Counted from the first letter of the stretch, positions 1 through 11,670 are shown. The stretch is 64,000 nucleotides of DNA from Imbricaverruca yamaguchii (GCA_034440575.1 JAOTOL010001623.1:1140501-1204500), one strand, 5' to 3'. Made by a program: numbers and translations. Notes: a model not told the origin generated them from the sequence alone.

Positions 1-1049
1 ATAGTTTTAACCTGCCGGACAAGACTAGTTGTATCCACTTTGTCTTGAAAAGTAGATGAAGCTAAATTTCACTAATGAGCTTTGATGAAGTTTGTCTATG
101 TGGGTTACATTAAATCTTCGTAAGCAAAGCAAAGCTTATTTCTATCAGTTAACTGCCAACAGTTTTTCACCATAGCATCTATGCTGTATCAGAACAGTGA
201 AGCTAAGTATGTGTTGGCAAAACCTTCATTAGTATAACGTGAAATCCAACTTCTTTAATTAATAGCTCGGTTCAGTTCAGCACATGCTTCATTATAGCAT
301 TACAACTACGGTGAACTGCAGTATTTCAACGAATATTGGAGCACGAATGGAACTAGCTGAATCAACAATCCATCTTCAATGTAGTTTGATGCCGTACCAA
401 GGTGGCTTCTCAAGTAAGATACCATGGTGCACACTATCCAAGCGTCTGCTCCAGTGCGAACCGCCTGCATTGCTCTTATGTTGACAATCTGTTAGCAAGG
501 TTGGGCGACTTTTATTTAAACAAAATGCTCCTTGCTTCAATACTTGTTCGATATTCAATACTCTCCCAGTTTGGGAGGTAATTCCTTGGATCTTGACCTT
601 GACATTGAACCCGTTGTGAAGGTTCTTCACGAGCACTAGTCGAGGGTGCATTCCAACATATGTCAGCTTGTACTCAATGCCATTATGTCAAACTGAGTTA
701 AAGCACTTTTCGACATCAGTGAATGCTATAAGTCTTCCCTAGGTCTCGGTTGGCTGATATAACCGCTTGCAGGGTAAAATTTGCTTGCAGGACTGCTATT
801 TGGCTATGGTAAGCAAACTGTAGCCATAAATGGACGTTTTCTTCTGTGAGGGTTTCATTTAGCCTCCTTAATATTATTCGTCCAAAGGGTTTACGAGGAT
901 TGTGAGTACATACGTATCGCGGTAGTTGTCGGCGTTCTCCGGATCTGCCGTGACCTCTGAAGATGGGTGTGACAGGTTAAAACTCGAAGTTTTCTGGAAA
1001 GTTTACTGGCGAAGAATTCTTTGAGTTCGTCTGAGTTTGGTGATGTGAC
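1..1049. other. Intergenic DNA, nothing recognised
   Basis: Mixed-composition DNA without a convincing coding region. The longest open frames are under 100 codons and resemble no protein family I know. No array, SINE head or LINE domain was seen. Confidence 0.5.
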
Positions 1050-1195
1050 GGTGGCATTGTCGCCACCAGGAGTGTCGGGGTATCGGCTTGGTGTTCCGGA
1101 AGCCGAGGTGAGACGTGTCGGTGGCATTGTCGCCAGCACAAGTGTCAGAGTATCGGCTTGGTGTTCGGGAAGTCGACGTGGGACGTGTCGGTACT
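1050..1195. repeat. Two-copy tandem repeat, 70 bp period
   Basis: The block starting GGTGGCATTGTCGCCA at 1050 recurs at 1120, and both copies contain GTATCGGCTTGGTGTTC. The copies differ by scattered substitutions, so this is an older duplication. No coding role is visible. Confidence 0.7.
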
Positions 1196-1368
1196 CGTTG
1201 ATGACGAGTCCTGTTCCGCCGTTTCATGGCGGGCTGTAGGTGTGGAGGCCGCTGCCACGAGCAGCTCCGGATATCCGCTGATCGACGGGCGGTTCCGGCG
1301 GCGAAAACGCACCTTCCGCTTCGGCAACGTTTGTTGAAACCATTTCATCCACCAGTTACACACAAGGG

Positions 1369-1425
1369 CGCTAAATAACCGGACCTGGTCGATGCGCCCT
1401 AAAACTCAAATAACCAACCAAGCAG
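1369..1425 (+). mobile_element. Dispersed 3'-hairpin retroelement tail
   Basis: GGGCGC and GCGCCC arms enclose about 20 nt, followed by TAAAACTC and a tail ending AATAACCAACCAA. The same hairpin-plus-tail recurs at more than ten places in the window. I read it as the 3' end of a SINE or short LINE family. A second diverged copy follows at 1467-1520 and ends in AAACAAACAA. Confidence 0.55.
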
Positions 1426-1634
1426 TTGCACATGCCGAGCCTGGTGCTCTCGTCACCTGGGCGCCAGATGACCACTAGCAGTTCAGGCGCCCTTCAGTCC
1501 AAACAAACAATATGTGTGTGTTCACGTCATCCACCCGTTAACATGCCGACCACATTCTTCACGTTATCCACTTGTTAACGTGCTGAACATGGTGGTCACA
1601 TTCTGAGTGTGATCGCAAGTATCGAATAAAAACA

Positions 1635-1718
1635 GATTTGTTCAACTGGTGTATCCAGTAACAGCTTAATCGTTACCAGTAACAGCTTAATCGTAACCCG
1701 TGACAGCTTAATCCAGTG
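1635..1718. repeat. Short tandem repeat, about 26 bp x 3
   Basis: The phrase CAGTAACAGCTTAATCG and close variants occur three times in a row. It is a small diverged array with no visible function. Confidence 0.6.
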
Positions 1719-3387
1719 TTAATCGGCTACACACGGGCGCAGACAGCGATCTAGGTGCTTCTTAACGAAGCGTTGCGAACGATTTTGGATATGCAGATAT
1801 AATTTGAATTATAAAGCGGTTCAACAGCTATCCAAAACAATTCCATAAAATGCTGAGGCCCATAATCCATTCCTTGTTAGCGCATTGCTTTATGAGAGCG
1901 TATTTCGTGTGCGAACTGCTTGAAACTGCCGATGCATGAAATACACTTGAAAATGCATGAATAGCATTCATGCATTTTAAAAGTTTTTTTTTCTTCTCGT
2001 GGATGCATGCGTTTTTTTGCTGTGTATTTTCCTGCCGTAGGGCGTTGAAGGGTTGGGAAGGTTGGCAGAACTATTCCTATCAATTGGAGTGCATTTGATT
2101 TGCTTAGTGGTGCATAACCTTTCTGTCCCTGAGTTCGGTCCCAATTAGGATGGAATGACGAGGGAACATCGACCACCGCCCTCTCGTAAGGAAGGATGAC
2201 GCAATGCTCTCGGGAGACGAGTGTTAATCAGCATCCGCGTGATGAGGTGATTTTTTACCCCCTCCATCAACCAGACTATCGTACACCACGAAACTTTCCA
2301 ACCGTAATGCTTAGTACTCCATGAATCATCACCAGAAATGTGTGACCTCACTTGACCTGACATCGCGTGCGCACGACGCCGTATGTGACCCGTAATTCCT
2401 AGACGTAAATGACGACGTTCCTGAATCTGGGAAACGTTTTCCCCAACCTCCGATATTCCGAAACATATACGACAATCATAACGCCAGTTGCAGTGGTTCA
2501 CAGTCAAAATGACTGTCAGTCGACGCGCCCCTGAGCTGTCAAAAATTGGTCAGAAGTTACGGTGTTTTGTGGTATGTTGACTTCGTCTGTGACGTAGTGG
2601 GTCACGTCGCGGTGGATTCAGAGTCGAGTTGTTGATCAGGCTTACGCAACTAGCGTCGTGATTGGCGCTGCATCTAAGTAAGGCGTATTACTCGGCCGGC
2701 TTTTCTCAGAGTTGGCTGAAGTCCTGAGAGTCGGAAGCACCAGTGGACGTCGGGAAATATCACACAGATCGCACTGTATCCATGAGTATATTTGCACACG
2801 GCACACAAAAGCGCGGGAACGAAAACACAAAAAAAAAACTGAGCAGGAAAACCCTGTCGACTTCGTGCAAATCGGTGACGCCATACTCGTGACCTGGTAG
2901 CGTGCAGGGTCGTGTCGTGCACCGCACTGTACTGTAGACTTACATATCACAGGAGGAATGGTCCGTCGCACGCTGGAAACGTAGGCTTGTGCGGCACTCC
3001 GCCGGCCGCGTCCTGGAACTACACCCTAATCTGCTCCTGCACAGGAGACTGCACTCCGCACCTCGGCACTGATGATGTCCGATGAACAGGTACCATCTGA
3101 GATGAGATTCGTCCCAACGAGGCAGTTGATGGCCGCCTGCCTTCGGCTCGACAAGCGGCACAAGTTCGATACTGCACAGCTGGAGTCCTGGGCTTGGCAC
3201 AGCGCACGTGGGAGACTCAGTACACAAGTCGGACACTGGACACAGCTCGAGCTCGAGGTTTTGCTCAGCATGACGGTTAGGCTGGTGCCACGGCGGTAGA
3301 GGTCACGGAGGTCATCAACAGCGGCCGACGACTGCGCTGTGTGCCGGCGGTAGTTCGGCTATGCCGCTGAAGGTCGGCGTGGGCCAA
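1719..3387. other. Intergenic DNA
   Basis: No gene recognised. A GTCGACGCGCCCCTGAGCT fragment near 2519 belongs to the dispersed 3'-hairpin family. The GC-rich part from about 2950 is the downstream flank of the minus-strand membrane-protein gene and may hold its 3' UTR. Confidence 0.4.
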
Positions 3388-3966
3388 TCACGTCTCGCGG
3401 ATGGCGCTGTAGTTGCCCAGCTGGTGCGCCTCGCTGCAGCCAGTGCGCAGCTGTCGGCAGTGCGCCAGCACCGCCGCGTACGCGTACCACACGAACGCCA
3501 GCACAATGATGCCGACCGGCAGCACGGGCACCAGCACGCTCCAGCTGAAGTCTGTCGTGGCGGAGGGGACGGCGCGCGGCGCCACGTCCTGCACCAGGTG
3601 CACCAGGCCGCCGAGCCAGGCGAGCGTCAGCAGGCTCTGGAACACGGCGTACCAGGCGAGCCAGGCGAACACCAGCCGCCAGCGGGCGCGCCGCACGCCC
3701 ACCACCAGCAGCAGGCAGGCGGTGGCGTTGAGCACGCACACCAGGCCGCCGCCGAGCACGGCCGGCAGCAGGCCGCGCTGCAGGTGCGCCGGCCGCGCGT
3801 CACCGCCGCTCAGCCCCGTCACGGCCAGGTACACGACGCCGGCCGCCAGCGCCGCCACGTTCACAGTCAGGTACGTCAGGCCCACGCTGAGCGACGCCAG
3901 CCGCCCGCTCACACACAGACACCAGGTGGGCGCCGGCCGCGCCACCGCCGCTCCCTGCTGCACCAT
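3388..3966 (-). CDS. Four-transmembrane protein, possibly DUF4728-like
   Basis: The 192-codon frame runs from ATG at 3966 to a stop at 3388. Seen directly: four hydrophobic segments near residues 25-50, 72-94, 97-122 and 142-166, a short cytoplasmic-type N-terminus with a CLCVSG motif just before the first segment, and a C-terminal tail ending SAIRET. Composition is very GC-rich, unlike the neighbouring DNA, and the protein reads smoothly only on this strand. The layout (Cys-rich entry, four helices, about 190 residues) resembles the arthropod DUF4728 group of four-helix membrane proteins. That assignment is an inference; a tetraspan-like unknown is equally possible. A pyrimidine-rich stretch ending GGCAG lies 10 nt before the ATG on the minus strand, so the frame may be the first coding exon after a 5' UTR intron. 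A 40 bp minisatellite begins about 25 nt upstream of the ATG. No function is assigned. Confidence 0.65.
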   Translation of the reverse strand: MVQQGAAVARPAPTWCLCVSGRLASLSVGLTYLTVNVAALAAGVVYLAVTGLSGGDARPAHLQRGLLPAVLGGGLVCVLNATACLLLVVGVRRARWRLVFAWLAWYAVFQSLLTLAWLGGLVHLVQDVAPRAVPSATTDFSWSVLVPVLPVGIIVLAFVWYAYAAVLAHCRQLRTGCSEAHQLGNYSAIRET

Positions 3967-3989
3967 GGTCGCCGCCTGCCGGGCAAGCG

Positions 3990-4575
3990 GGCAGTCGGAC
4001 GGTTATGGCGGCTGTCACACGAGTCACCGGGCCGTCGGACGGTTATGGCAGCTGTCACGAGTCACCGGGCAGTCAGACGGTTATGGCAGCTGTCACACGA
4101 GTCACCGGGCCGTCGGACGGTTATGGCAGCTGTCACACGAGTCACCGGGCAGTCGGACGGTTATGGCAGCTGTCACACGAGTCACCGGGCAGTCAGACGG
4201 TTATGGCAGCTGTCACACGAGTCACCGGGCCGTCGGACGGTTATGGCAGCTGTCACACGAGTCACCGGGCAGTCAGACGGTTATGGCAGCTGTTACACGG
4301 TTATGGCAGCTATCACACGAGTCACCGGGCAGTCAGACGGTTATGGCAGCTGTCACACGAGTCACCGGGCAGTCAGACGGTTATGGCAGCTGTCACACGA
4401 GTCACCGGGCAGTCAGACGGTTATGGCAGCTGTCACACGAGTCACCGGGCAGTCAGACGGTTATGGCAGCTGTCACACGAGTCACCGGGCAGTCAGACGG
4501 TTATGGCAGCTGTCACACGAGTCACCGGGCGGTCAGACGGTTTTGGCAGCTGCCACACGAGTCACCGGACCGTCA
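3990..4575. repeat. Minisatellite, 40 bp unit, about 14 copies
   Basis: The unit contains GACGGTTATGGCAGCTGTCA followed by CACGAGTCACCGGGC. Copies differ mainly at a G/A and a C/A position; one partial unit interrupts the array near 4290. It abuts the putative splice acceptor and start codon of the minus-strand membrane-protein gene. Long open frames across it in several frames are by-products of periodicity. Confidence 0.95.
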
Positions 4576-5509
4576 TGACGGGCCAGAGAAGTAGTCGCAC
4601 CTGCTAGATAAGCCATCGCATGAGCTAGGGATGGATCGCAGAATATTTTTGGAAAGGTCTGGTCGTCCCGCGAGCAAGAGGAGCCACCGAAGGGGGGGGG
4701 GAAGAAATCGGCGGTGACGTTACAAGAGGTTGAAGAATTTCTACTCCGGCAAGACGGCATGTCACAGACCGTCCAGGTGGTGTCGTACCATCATAGGTAA
4801 AAATAGAACAACGACATAAGTAAACACGGCTTTATGTCTCCGATGGAGTTTGTGCATGCGACCATTGATGCGACCATTGATGTGACCATTGATGTGCCCA
4901 TTGATGGAACACTTGTACTTGGAATAAGCCTAATTAATTACATAGCAATTCCCTGAATTCCCTCTCATCTGCCGGCATGGGCCGTGCGTCCAGGGATTTT
5001 CAGTGGGCGTCCTTGAACGACACCGCACGACCTAGCGTACGTCGTTCAGCGTTGAGTTGCCTGCGATGCAGACTGCCCGACCATGATCCCGGAGCCGGAA
5101 GTACGCCACGGGAGCAACGTTCTCGAGAGGGCCGAATGGTCAACACTGCCGACACTCACCGTAGGCTGGACGTTGTGCCTGTATCAGCTGGCCGGGACCG
5201 CTGCTGTGTCGACACGCCTGCTGTAGTCTGTTCTGCACCGCTGGCTTCTCCACCGTTGGTCGACGCTCCGCTCCGCAGCATGGGCACGACACAATTGCGG
5301 GCTGGCCGTGGGTGGTGCGCTATATAGACTGCCCCGGCGGCGGCTGACGAAACAACACTCTGAATCATCGGCTGTGCGGGCGGCTCCGTCCGCTAATGCC
5401 GTTGGGACAGGATGGGGAGAGGCTAATGCCGGTGCGGTATGGTATTATGCTGTCATGACCTTGGCAGTCGGCGCGCCCCTGAACCCAAATCCTACTGTAC
5501 TGTCCCCCC
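4576..5509. other. Intergenic DNA with a small 15 bp array
   Basis: No gene recognised. At 4855-4910 a 15 bp phrase around ACCATTGATGTG is repeated four times. A GCAGTCGGCGCGCCCCTGAA fragment of the dispersed 3'-hairpin family sits at about 5464. Confidence 0.45.
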
Positions 5510-6125
5510 CACAACAGCTGGGCACTGCTGGTACCGGTGTGGCATTGTGCTGTCCCGCCACAACAGCTGGGCACTGCTGGTACCGGTGTGGTATTGTGCT
5601 GTCCCGCCACAACAGCTGGGCACGGATGGTACCGGTGTGGTATTGTGGTGTCCCGCGACAACAGCGGGGCACGGATGGTACCGGTGTGGTATTGTGCTGT
5701 CCCGCCACAACAGCTGGGCACGGATGGTACCGGTGTGCTATTGTGCTGTCCCGCCACAACAGCTGGGCACTGCTGGTACCGGTGTGGCATTGTGCTGTCC
5801 CGCCACAACAGCTGGGCACTGCTGGTACCGGTGTGGTATTGTGCTGTCCCGCGACAACAGCTGGGCACGGATGGTACCGGTGTGGTATTGTGCTGTCCCG
5901 CCACAACAGCTGGGCACTGCTGGTACCGGTGTGGTATTGTGCTGTCCCGCCACAACAGCTGGGCACTGCTGGTACCGGTGTGGCATTGTGCTGTCCCGCC
6001 ACAACACCTGGATACTGCTGGTATCGGTGTGGTCTTGTGCTGTCCCGCCACAACAGCTGGGCACTGCTGGTATCGGTGTGGTATTGTGCTGTCCCGCCAT
6101 AACAGCTGGGCACGGATGGCACCGG
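5510..6125. repeat. Minisatellite, 49 bp unit, about 12 copies
   Basis: The unit contains CCGCCACAACAGCTGGGCAC then TGGTACCGGTGTGG and ATTGTGCTGTC. The period is 49 bp (for example GGCACTGCTGG at 5521 and 5570), which is not a multiple of three. The unit lacks stops in most frames, so long open frames appear on both strands. These are artefacts. Confidence 0.95.
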
Positions 6126-8284
6126 CGTCGTATTACGCTAATGTTATTCTGATATCGCGCCACCTCACTGAAAGATGCCTGCCGCTGTTTCTCGTGTGGT
6201 GTTGTGCTGGTAGAAATTGTGGCCGCAGTTGCTGTCGGACATTGTCGGCAGCTGGCTGTATTGGTGCGTTTCCTTCAAGCTCACCCGAGTAATACTCGAT
6301 GGAATGCATCGTCAAACAACTTTTCCGAATGTGATGACACAAAATTATGTTCGTAATGCTGTTTGTTCGTAACACTCCAAAAGCCACCAAAAGACAAACA
6401 GAGGTGTCCAGGAACTTTGCACCCCGGGTTATCTTATGCGATAGCAGACCGCCCCGCGGCCTGGGGAAAGCATCAGAAACTTCCGGACGGGCTCAGCTGT
6501 TGTGCACTTGTAAATGTTATGAATCCCAATGTAATGGTATGACTGTTGGTGTCAGCTTAGCCTCTGTCCTGCGCCTGATACGAGTGTCGTACCCGTGGAA
6601 AATGTGTTAGTCACTTATAATTCCGATAATACCACACTCTTGAGCCAGGGCATTTTTCGCTCGTTTAAGCGCGTGGTGTATGCATAAAATTGGCTGTGGT
6701 GCAGAGAATGGCGCATCCTGTTGTGAACCTCCTATTTCGCTACTCCAGCCTCACTATCAATTACTTCCACTATAATCATTAGACATCAGACAGGATTCGT
6801 CTAGCCTCTGGTTAGTAAGATATTTCCGCTTTGTTCGACAAGGCATGCAATTCTACCGTACTTCTCGGCGTATGTAATTGAAAACGGACCGTTCGTCACT
6901 ACCGATACTGGCTTAATCAGTGAAGTAGGCGAAGTTCAAGAGGAGGCAGTAATGTTCAGATATCTATATCTATAGGTGAATCAGTGTTTATGTAATGCAA
7001 CTGGCGACATATTTATACAGATAGTGTTCAGACTTGATAGGAGCCACAAGGTCCATCCAGGCTAAGTCTGTAAGGGGAAGATACCATAACCCTGGCAAGA
7101 GGACGCTCATCACCCCAACCGGCACCACATGATGCTTAGTGCTCATTCGTACGTACAATTGCCTTTCGTCTATGTGCGGAAAGCATATACAAATGGGGTA
7201 TGCGACACATATGTAGAACGACGGCGATATACATGTTCCGTGGCGTTCAGTCAATATTTATTTATTTATTTATGTATGTATTTATTTATTTCACAATGCA
7301 TGCCCTCCATGTGCAGTGACTTACGGACAGTATGTTATACTGTCCTCGGGCAGGACAACTCTGTATTCCTCACTTCTTTCCCGCCCACTGTTGTATAATC
7401 TAAACACGTGGAACAGAATCAACAATGCGGAGAGCTACTACAGGTGCCGCCGCTATCCCGACAGCCCGGATTGTGTCGGTCCGTGTATCAGGCGGCCGCG
7501 CCAGCCGCCTCTTGGTGTTCGGACATGTGTCGCGTCTCAGTTACCAGCTTCCAGAAACCTGCTCCAATGTCCGGGAGATCAGCAAGGCACACGCTGGCCA
7601 TGATTATACTTGACAAAAATATATTTTGACCAAAATGCGACCAGAAGTTTCCCTTTGTTCTGGCCGAATTAAGTTCCGAATTTGCATAGTTAACACGTGC
7701 CATGCACGTTGCACGGCTTACGAACTTGTTATGTTAAAATACAGTATGATTACCCATCGGGGTGTTCATCGTAGTCGACCCGCCCCTAAGCTAAATAATC
7801 AGTCAGTCGAATCATTCAAGATGACTGGGTGCAAAGTTCCCTGCGTCTTTTCCGCTACTTTTGGTGGTTTCGGCATGGTGCAACACAGTATTGCCATTAT
7901 GTTTTAGTCTGTGGCTGACGACACACCATGATCATGATGCGGCATGAACGGTCCAGGCATGACTAAGCAGCTGCGTTACCTACAACTCCCACCGGACTGT
8001 GCAGCTGGCGCCAGTGCCACGTCAGCAGCGGTCGGGGGGGGGGGGAGGGTGCACAGACGCGGCGACAGCGGGGACGCGGTCGCCCACTTCCGCCCCACAC
8101 TAACCACGTGTTGTCGCCGCGATCGATGAGATCAATACCGACCGGCGTCTCGCAAATGCGCGCCGAAAACCTGGAGAATCGTTGGCTTGCCGGCCCATCG
8201 GCTGGTTGGTGGGGGGTTGGTCGGGGTTGATCGGGCCCGGTCCGCACCTGTATCCGCCACCTGCGCTCTGTAGCTGCACGATAC
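6126..8284. other. Intergenic DNA
   Basis: No gene recognised. A TTTA-rich microsatellite lies at 7250-7292. A stretch at about 7030-7075 resembles the 3' UTR of the CR1-type LINE at 12.3 kb (both hold GGAGCCACAAGG/GGGCCACAAGG then CCATC), suggesting a short minus-strand fragment. A GTCGACCCGCCCCTAAGCT fragment of the 3'-hairpin family is at about 7775. A poly-G run is at 8035-8046. Confidence 0.4.
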
Positions 8285-8810
8285 CGCAGCTGAACCGCCG
8301 TATCCTGCGACTGGGCGGCTGCCCACCACAGTAGAGCTCAGGTCTACCGCGACTGGGCGGCTGTCTACCACAGTAGAGCTCATGTCACCACGACTGGGCG
8401 GCTGTCCACCACAGTAGAGCTCAGGTCTACCGCGACTGGGCGGCTGCCCACCACAGAGGAGCTCAGGTCTACCGCGACTGGGCGGCTGCCCACCACAGAG
8501 GAGCTCAGGTCTACCGCGACTGGGAAGCTGTCCACCACAGAAGAGCTCATGTCACCACGACTGGGCGGCTGCCCACCACAGTAGAGCTCAGGTCTACCAC
8601 GACTGGGCAGCTTCCCACCACAGCAGAGTTCAGGTCACCCACGACTGGGCGGCTGTCCACCACAGCAGAGTTCAGGTCTACCACGACTGGGCGGCTGCCC
8701 ACCACAGTAGAGCTCATGTCACCACGACTGGGCGGCTGTCCACCACAGTAGAGCTCATGTCACCACGACTGGGCGGCTGTCTACCACAGAAGAGCTCATG
8801 TCTGCCACAC
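8285..8810. repeat. Minisatellite, 41-43 bp unit, block 1
   Basis: Units read CGACTGGGCGGCTGTCCACC, then ACAGTAGAGCTCAGGTC. About 12 copies are present, more diverged than in the following blocks. This is the first of three blocks of one family (8285-10235) separated by retroelement tails. Confidence 0.9.
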
Positions 8811-8829
8811 CCCCACCCGTGAATATTAA

Positions 8830-8935
8830 AAACAGGCTATGATAGCAGCACCGTAGATTGATTACGATTTAGTTATGGGCGCAAAATGACCCTAGATGTC
8901 GACGCGCCCCCTAAACTCCAATCCAGTCGAAAATC
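8830..8935 (+). mobile_element. 3'-hairpin retroelement copy inside the array
   Basis: The stretch around TATGATAGCAGCACCGTAGA, followed by GGGCGCAAAATGACC and GACGCGCCCCCTAAACTCCA, is nearly identical to 54115-54206. It splits the 42 bp array into blocks 1 and 2 and is therefore an insertion younger than the array. Confidence 0.65.
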
Positions 8936-9760
8936 ATGTCTGCCACGACTGGGCGGCTGCCCACCACAGTAGAACTCAGGTCTATCACAACTGGACGACT
9001 GTCCACCCACAGTGTAACTCAGGTCTATCACGACTGGGCGACTGTCCACCACAGCAGAGTTCAGGTCACCCACGACTGGGCGGCTGCCCACCACAGTAGA
9101 GTTCAGGTCACCCACGACTGGGCGGCTGTCCACCACAGTAGAGTTCAGGTCACCCACGACTGGGCGGCTGTCCACCACAGCAGAGTTCAGGTCACCCACG
9201 ACTGGGCGGCTGTCCACCACAGAAGAGTTCAGGTCACCATGACTGGACGCTTGTCCACCACAGTAGAGTTCAGGTCACCCACGACTGGGCGGCTGTCCAC
9301 CACAGTAGAGTTCAGGTCACCACGACTGGGCGGCTGCCCACCACAGCAGAGTTCAGGTCACCACGACTGGACGCTTGTCCACCACAGTAAAGCTCAGGTC
9401 ACCACGATCGGGCGGCTGTCCACCACAGCAGAGTTCAGGTCACCCACGACTGGGCGGCTGTCCACCACAGCAGAGTTCAGGTCACCACGACTGGACGCTT
9501 GTCCACCACAGTAGAGTTCAGGTCACCCACGACTGGGCGGCTGTCCACCACAGTAGAGTTCAGGTCACCCACGACTGGGCGGCTATCCACCACAGTAGAG
9601 TTCAGGTCACCACGACTGGGCAGCTTCCCACCACAGCAGAGTTCATGTCACCCACGACTGGACGCTTGTCCACCACAGTAGAGTTCAGGTCACCCACGAC
9701 TGGGCGGCTGTCCACCACAGTAGAGTTCAGGTCACCCACGACTGGCCGGCTGTTTTTGAT
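8936..9760. repeat. Minisatellite, 41-42 bp unit, block 2
   Basis: About 20 copies of the CCACGACTGGGCGGCTGTCC / ACCACAGTAGAGTTCAGGTC unit. Variation is concentrated in GGCGGCTG versus GACGCTTG and CAG versus TAG, the mosaic pattern typical of unequal exchange. Confidence 0.95.
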
Positions 9761-9807
9761 TGATTATTTGGGCTTAGGGCGCGCCGACTACAAGGTCATT
9801 TAGCCAA
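9760..9807 (-). mobile_element. 3'-hairpin tail, minus orientation
   Basis: Read on the minus strand it is AATGACCTTGTAGTCGGCGC followed by GCCCTAAGCCCAAATAATCA. It interrupts the 42 bp array between blocks 2 and 3. Confidence 0.55.
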
Positions 9808-10235
9808 ACTGGGCGGCTGTCCACCACAGTAGAGTTCAGGTCACCCACGACTGGGAGGCTGTCCACCACAGTAGAGTTCAGGTCACCACGACTGGGCGGC
9901 TGCCCACCACAGTAGAGTTCAGGTCACCCACGACTGGGCGGCTGTCCACCACAGCAGAGTTCAGGTCACCCACGACTGGACGCTTGTCCACCACAGTAAA
10001 GCTCAGGTCTACCGCGACTGGGCAGCTTCCCACCACAGTAGAGTTCAGGTCACCCACGACTGGGCGGCTGTCCACCACAGCAGAGTTCAGGTCACCCACG
10101 ACTGGGCGACTGTCCACCACAGCAGAGTTCGGGTCACCCACGACTGGGCGGCTGTCCACCACAGCAGAGTTCAGGTCACCCACGACTGGGCGACTGTCCA
10201 CCACAGCAGAGTTCAGGTCACCCACAACTTAGTGT
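9808..10235. repeat. Minisatellite, 41-42 bp unit, block 3
   Basis: About ten more copies of the same unit. The array ends in a degenerate CCCACAACTTAGTGTCTGTC, which resembles the neighbouring 23 bp family and suggests the two arrays share an origin or meet here. Confidence 0.95.
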
Positions 10236-10717
10236 CTGTCTCCCACAGTGATACATTATTCGCGAAATACGGTGAAACATATCACTTTTTGAGCACTGGA
10301 TGGACATCCTACCCAAGGAAGTATGGACAGCATGCTTGTTGATGTGTGCTTATGCAGTTTCCGTGACTTATTTATAAGAGTATTTCGTATCATGCTTATG
10401 CTCACGTTTACAGATCGTGATACACAAGCATCCTGTTACACAGTTTCAGGTACGGATGTTATTTTTGTTGTGATCTGCTAAGCAATGTCATCTTCTGATA
10501 CCATGGAATTACAATCGTTATCGTTCGTATAAGTACCACTCTATTAGGTGGCCTACAAATTTAACGAAACACTTATGAGAACACTTGGTTCAAAATTGAG
10601 TTTTAAGAACTTAATCAATATATGAATTGACATTCGTTTATTACACATTTTGTGATCCTACTATACTCGTCTCGACATCTCACACCTAATGCAAAACCAT
10701 TATTTTAACGCTGATCT
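10236..10717. other. AT-richer spacer
   Basis: Nothing recognised. It separates the 42 bp array from the SINE and 23 bp array. Confidence 0.5.
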
Positions 10718-10731
10718 CCCACCACTGAGTG

Positions 10732-10899
10732 AGGAGACGAGTAGCCTAGGGGTAAGTTGCTTGTCTCATAATCGAAAGGTTGTGGGTTCGAGTCTCACCT
10801 GTCGCTACTCTTCGCCCGCGACCAATCGGCGTGAGTGATTTGCGACGCTACATGACTCAACTGTCGATGTGTCGTAAAAACCAATAACCAACCAACCAA
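10732..10899 (+). mobile_element. tRNA-derived SINE (Met-like head) with target-site duplication
   Basis: The head has AGTAGCCTAGGGGTAAGTTG (A-box-like), CATAATC as an anticodon-loop-like segment and GGTTGTGGGTTCGAGTC (B box). An unrelated body follows, ending AAAAACCAATAACCAACC. Identical 14 bp flanks, CCCACCACTGAGTG at 10718-10731 and 10900-10913, are the target-site duplication. The target is the edge of the 23 bp array. A minus-strand relative lies at about 51820-51955. Confidence 0.85.
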
Positions 10900-11405
10900 C
10901 CCACCACTGAGTGTCTGTCTCTTCCACCACTGAGTGTCTGTGTCTCCACCGGCTGAGTGTGTCTCTCCCACCACTGAGTGTCTGTGTCTCCACCGGCTGA
11001 GTGTCTGTGTCTCCACCGACTGAGTATCTGTGTCTCCACCGACTGAGTGTCTGTGTCTCCACCGGCTGAGTGTCTGTGTCTCCACCGGCTGAGTGTCTGT
11101 GTCTCCACCGGCTGAGTGTCTGTGTCTCCACCGGCTGAGTGTCTGTGTCTCCACCGGCTGAGTGTCTGTGTTCCACCGACTGAGTGTGTCTCTCACACCA
11201 CTGAGTGTCTGTGTCTCCACCACTGAGTGTCTGTGTCTCCACCGACTGAGTGTCTGTGTCTCTACCGACTGAGTGTCTGTGTCTCCACCGGCTGAGTGTC
11301 TGTGTCTCCACCGGCTGAGTGTCTGTGTTCCACCGACTGAGTGTGTCTCTCACACCACTGAGTGTCTGTGTCTCCACCACTGAGTGTTTGTGTCTCCCAT
11401 GGCTG
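10900..11405. repeat. Minisatellite, 23 bp unit, about 21 copies
   Basis: The unit is TGAGTGTCTGTGTCTCCACC plus GGC, GAC or AC. Several copies lack part of the TGTC repeat. The 23 bp period keeps three minus-strand frames open; these are not genes. Confidence 0.95.
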
Positions 11406-11429
11406 AGTCACCGTCCGCCCCAGCAGAGT

Positions 11430-11670
11430 TCCGGCCTCCCCTGCGCGTCCATTCTGCGTACAGGCGTCGCGCCGTCGCTGGGGGGCGGGGTGCCTTTGTG
11501 TTCCGCGTGTTTCGCGCTCGATTGCGTCAGCCGAGTGGTGCCACTGACCGTCTCGCCCCTCACCCTCTCGGGCAGAGCGGGCACCGCGGGGTAGCGAACC
11601 CTGAACCTCTGGTGGTTTCCCGCAGCCGCACAGCTTAACCACCGCGCTGCCGATGCGCGGCCAGTGGATG
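11430..11670 (-). mobile_element. Probable tRNA-derived SINE, minus strand
   Basis: On the minus strand a tRNA-like head GCAGCGCGGTGGTTAAGCTG (A box) and GAGGTTCAGGGTTCGCTACC (B box) is followed by a GC-rich body. The body differs from the other two SINE families seen here. No target-site duplication was identified. Confidence 0.6.

Noticed and set aside
3361..4594. Plus-strand frames antisense to the membrane-protein gene
   Set aside because: GC-rich shadow frames; the minus strand gives clean hydrophobic segments, the plus strand gives His/Arg/Gln-rich filler that runs into the array.
4005..4607. Long plus-strand frames with GYGSCHTSH or MAAVTRVTG repeats
   Set aside because: They follow the 40 bp period in every frame and have no independent start, signal or composition support.
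5308..6292. Six overlapping frames of 140-264 codons with WYRCGIVLSRHN or AVPPQQLGT repeats
   Set aside because: The 49 bp unit lacks stops in most frames; both strands are equally open, so there is no coding evidence.
10732..10899. Functional tRNA gene
   Set aside because: The A and B boxes are tRNA-like, but the acceptor stem does not close and an unrelated body with a target-site duplication follows, so it is a SINE.
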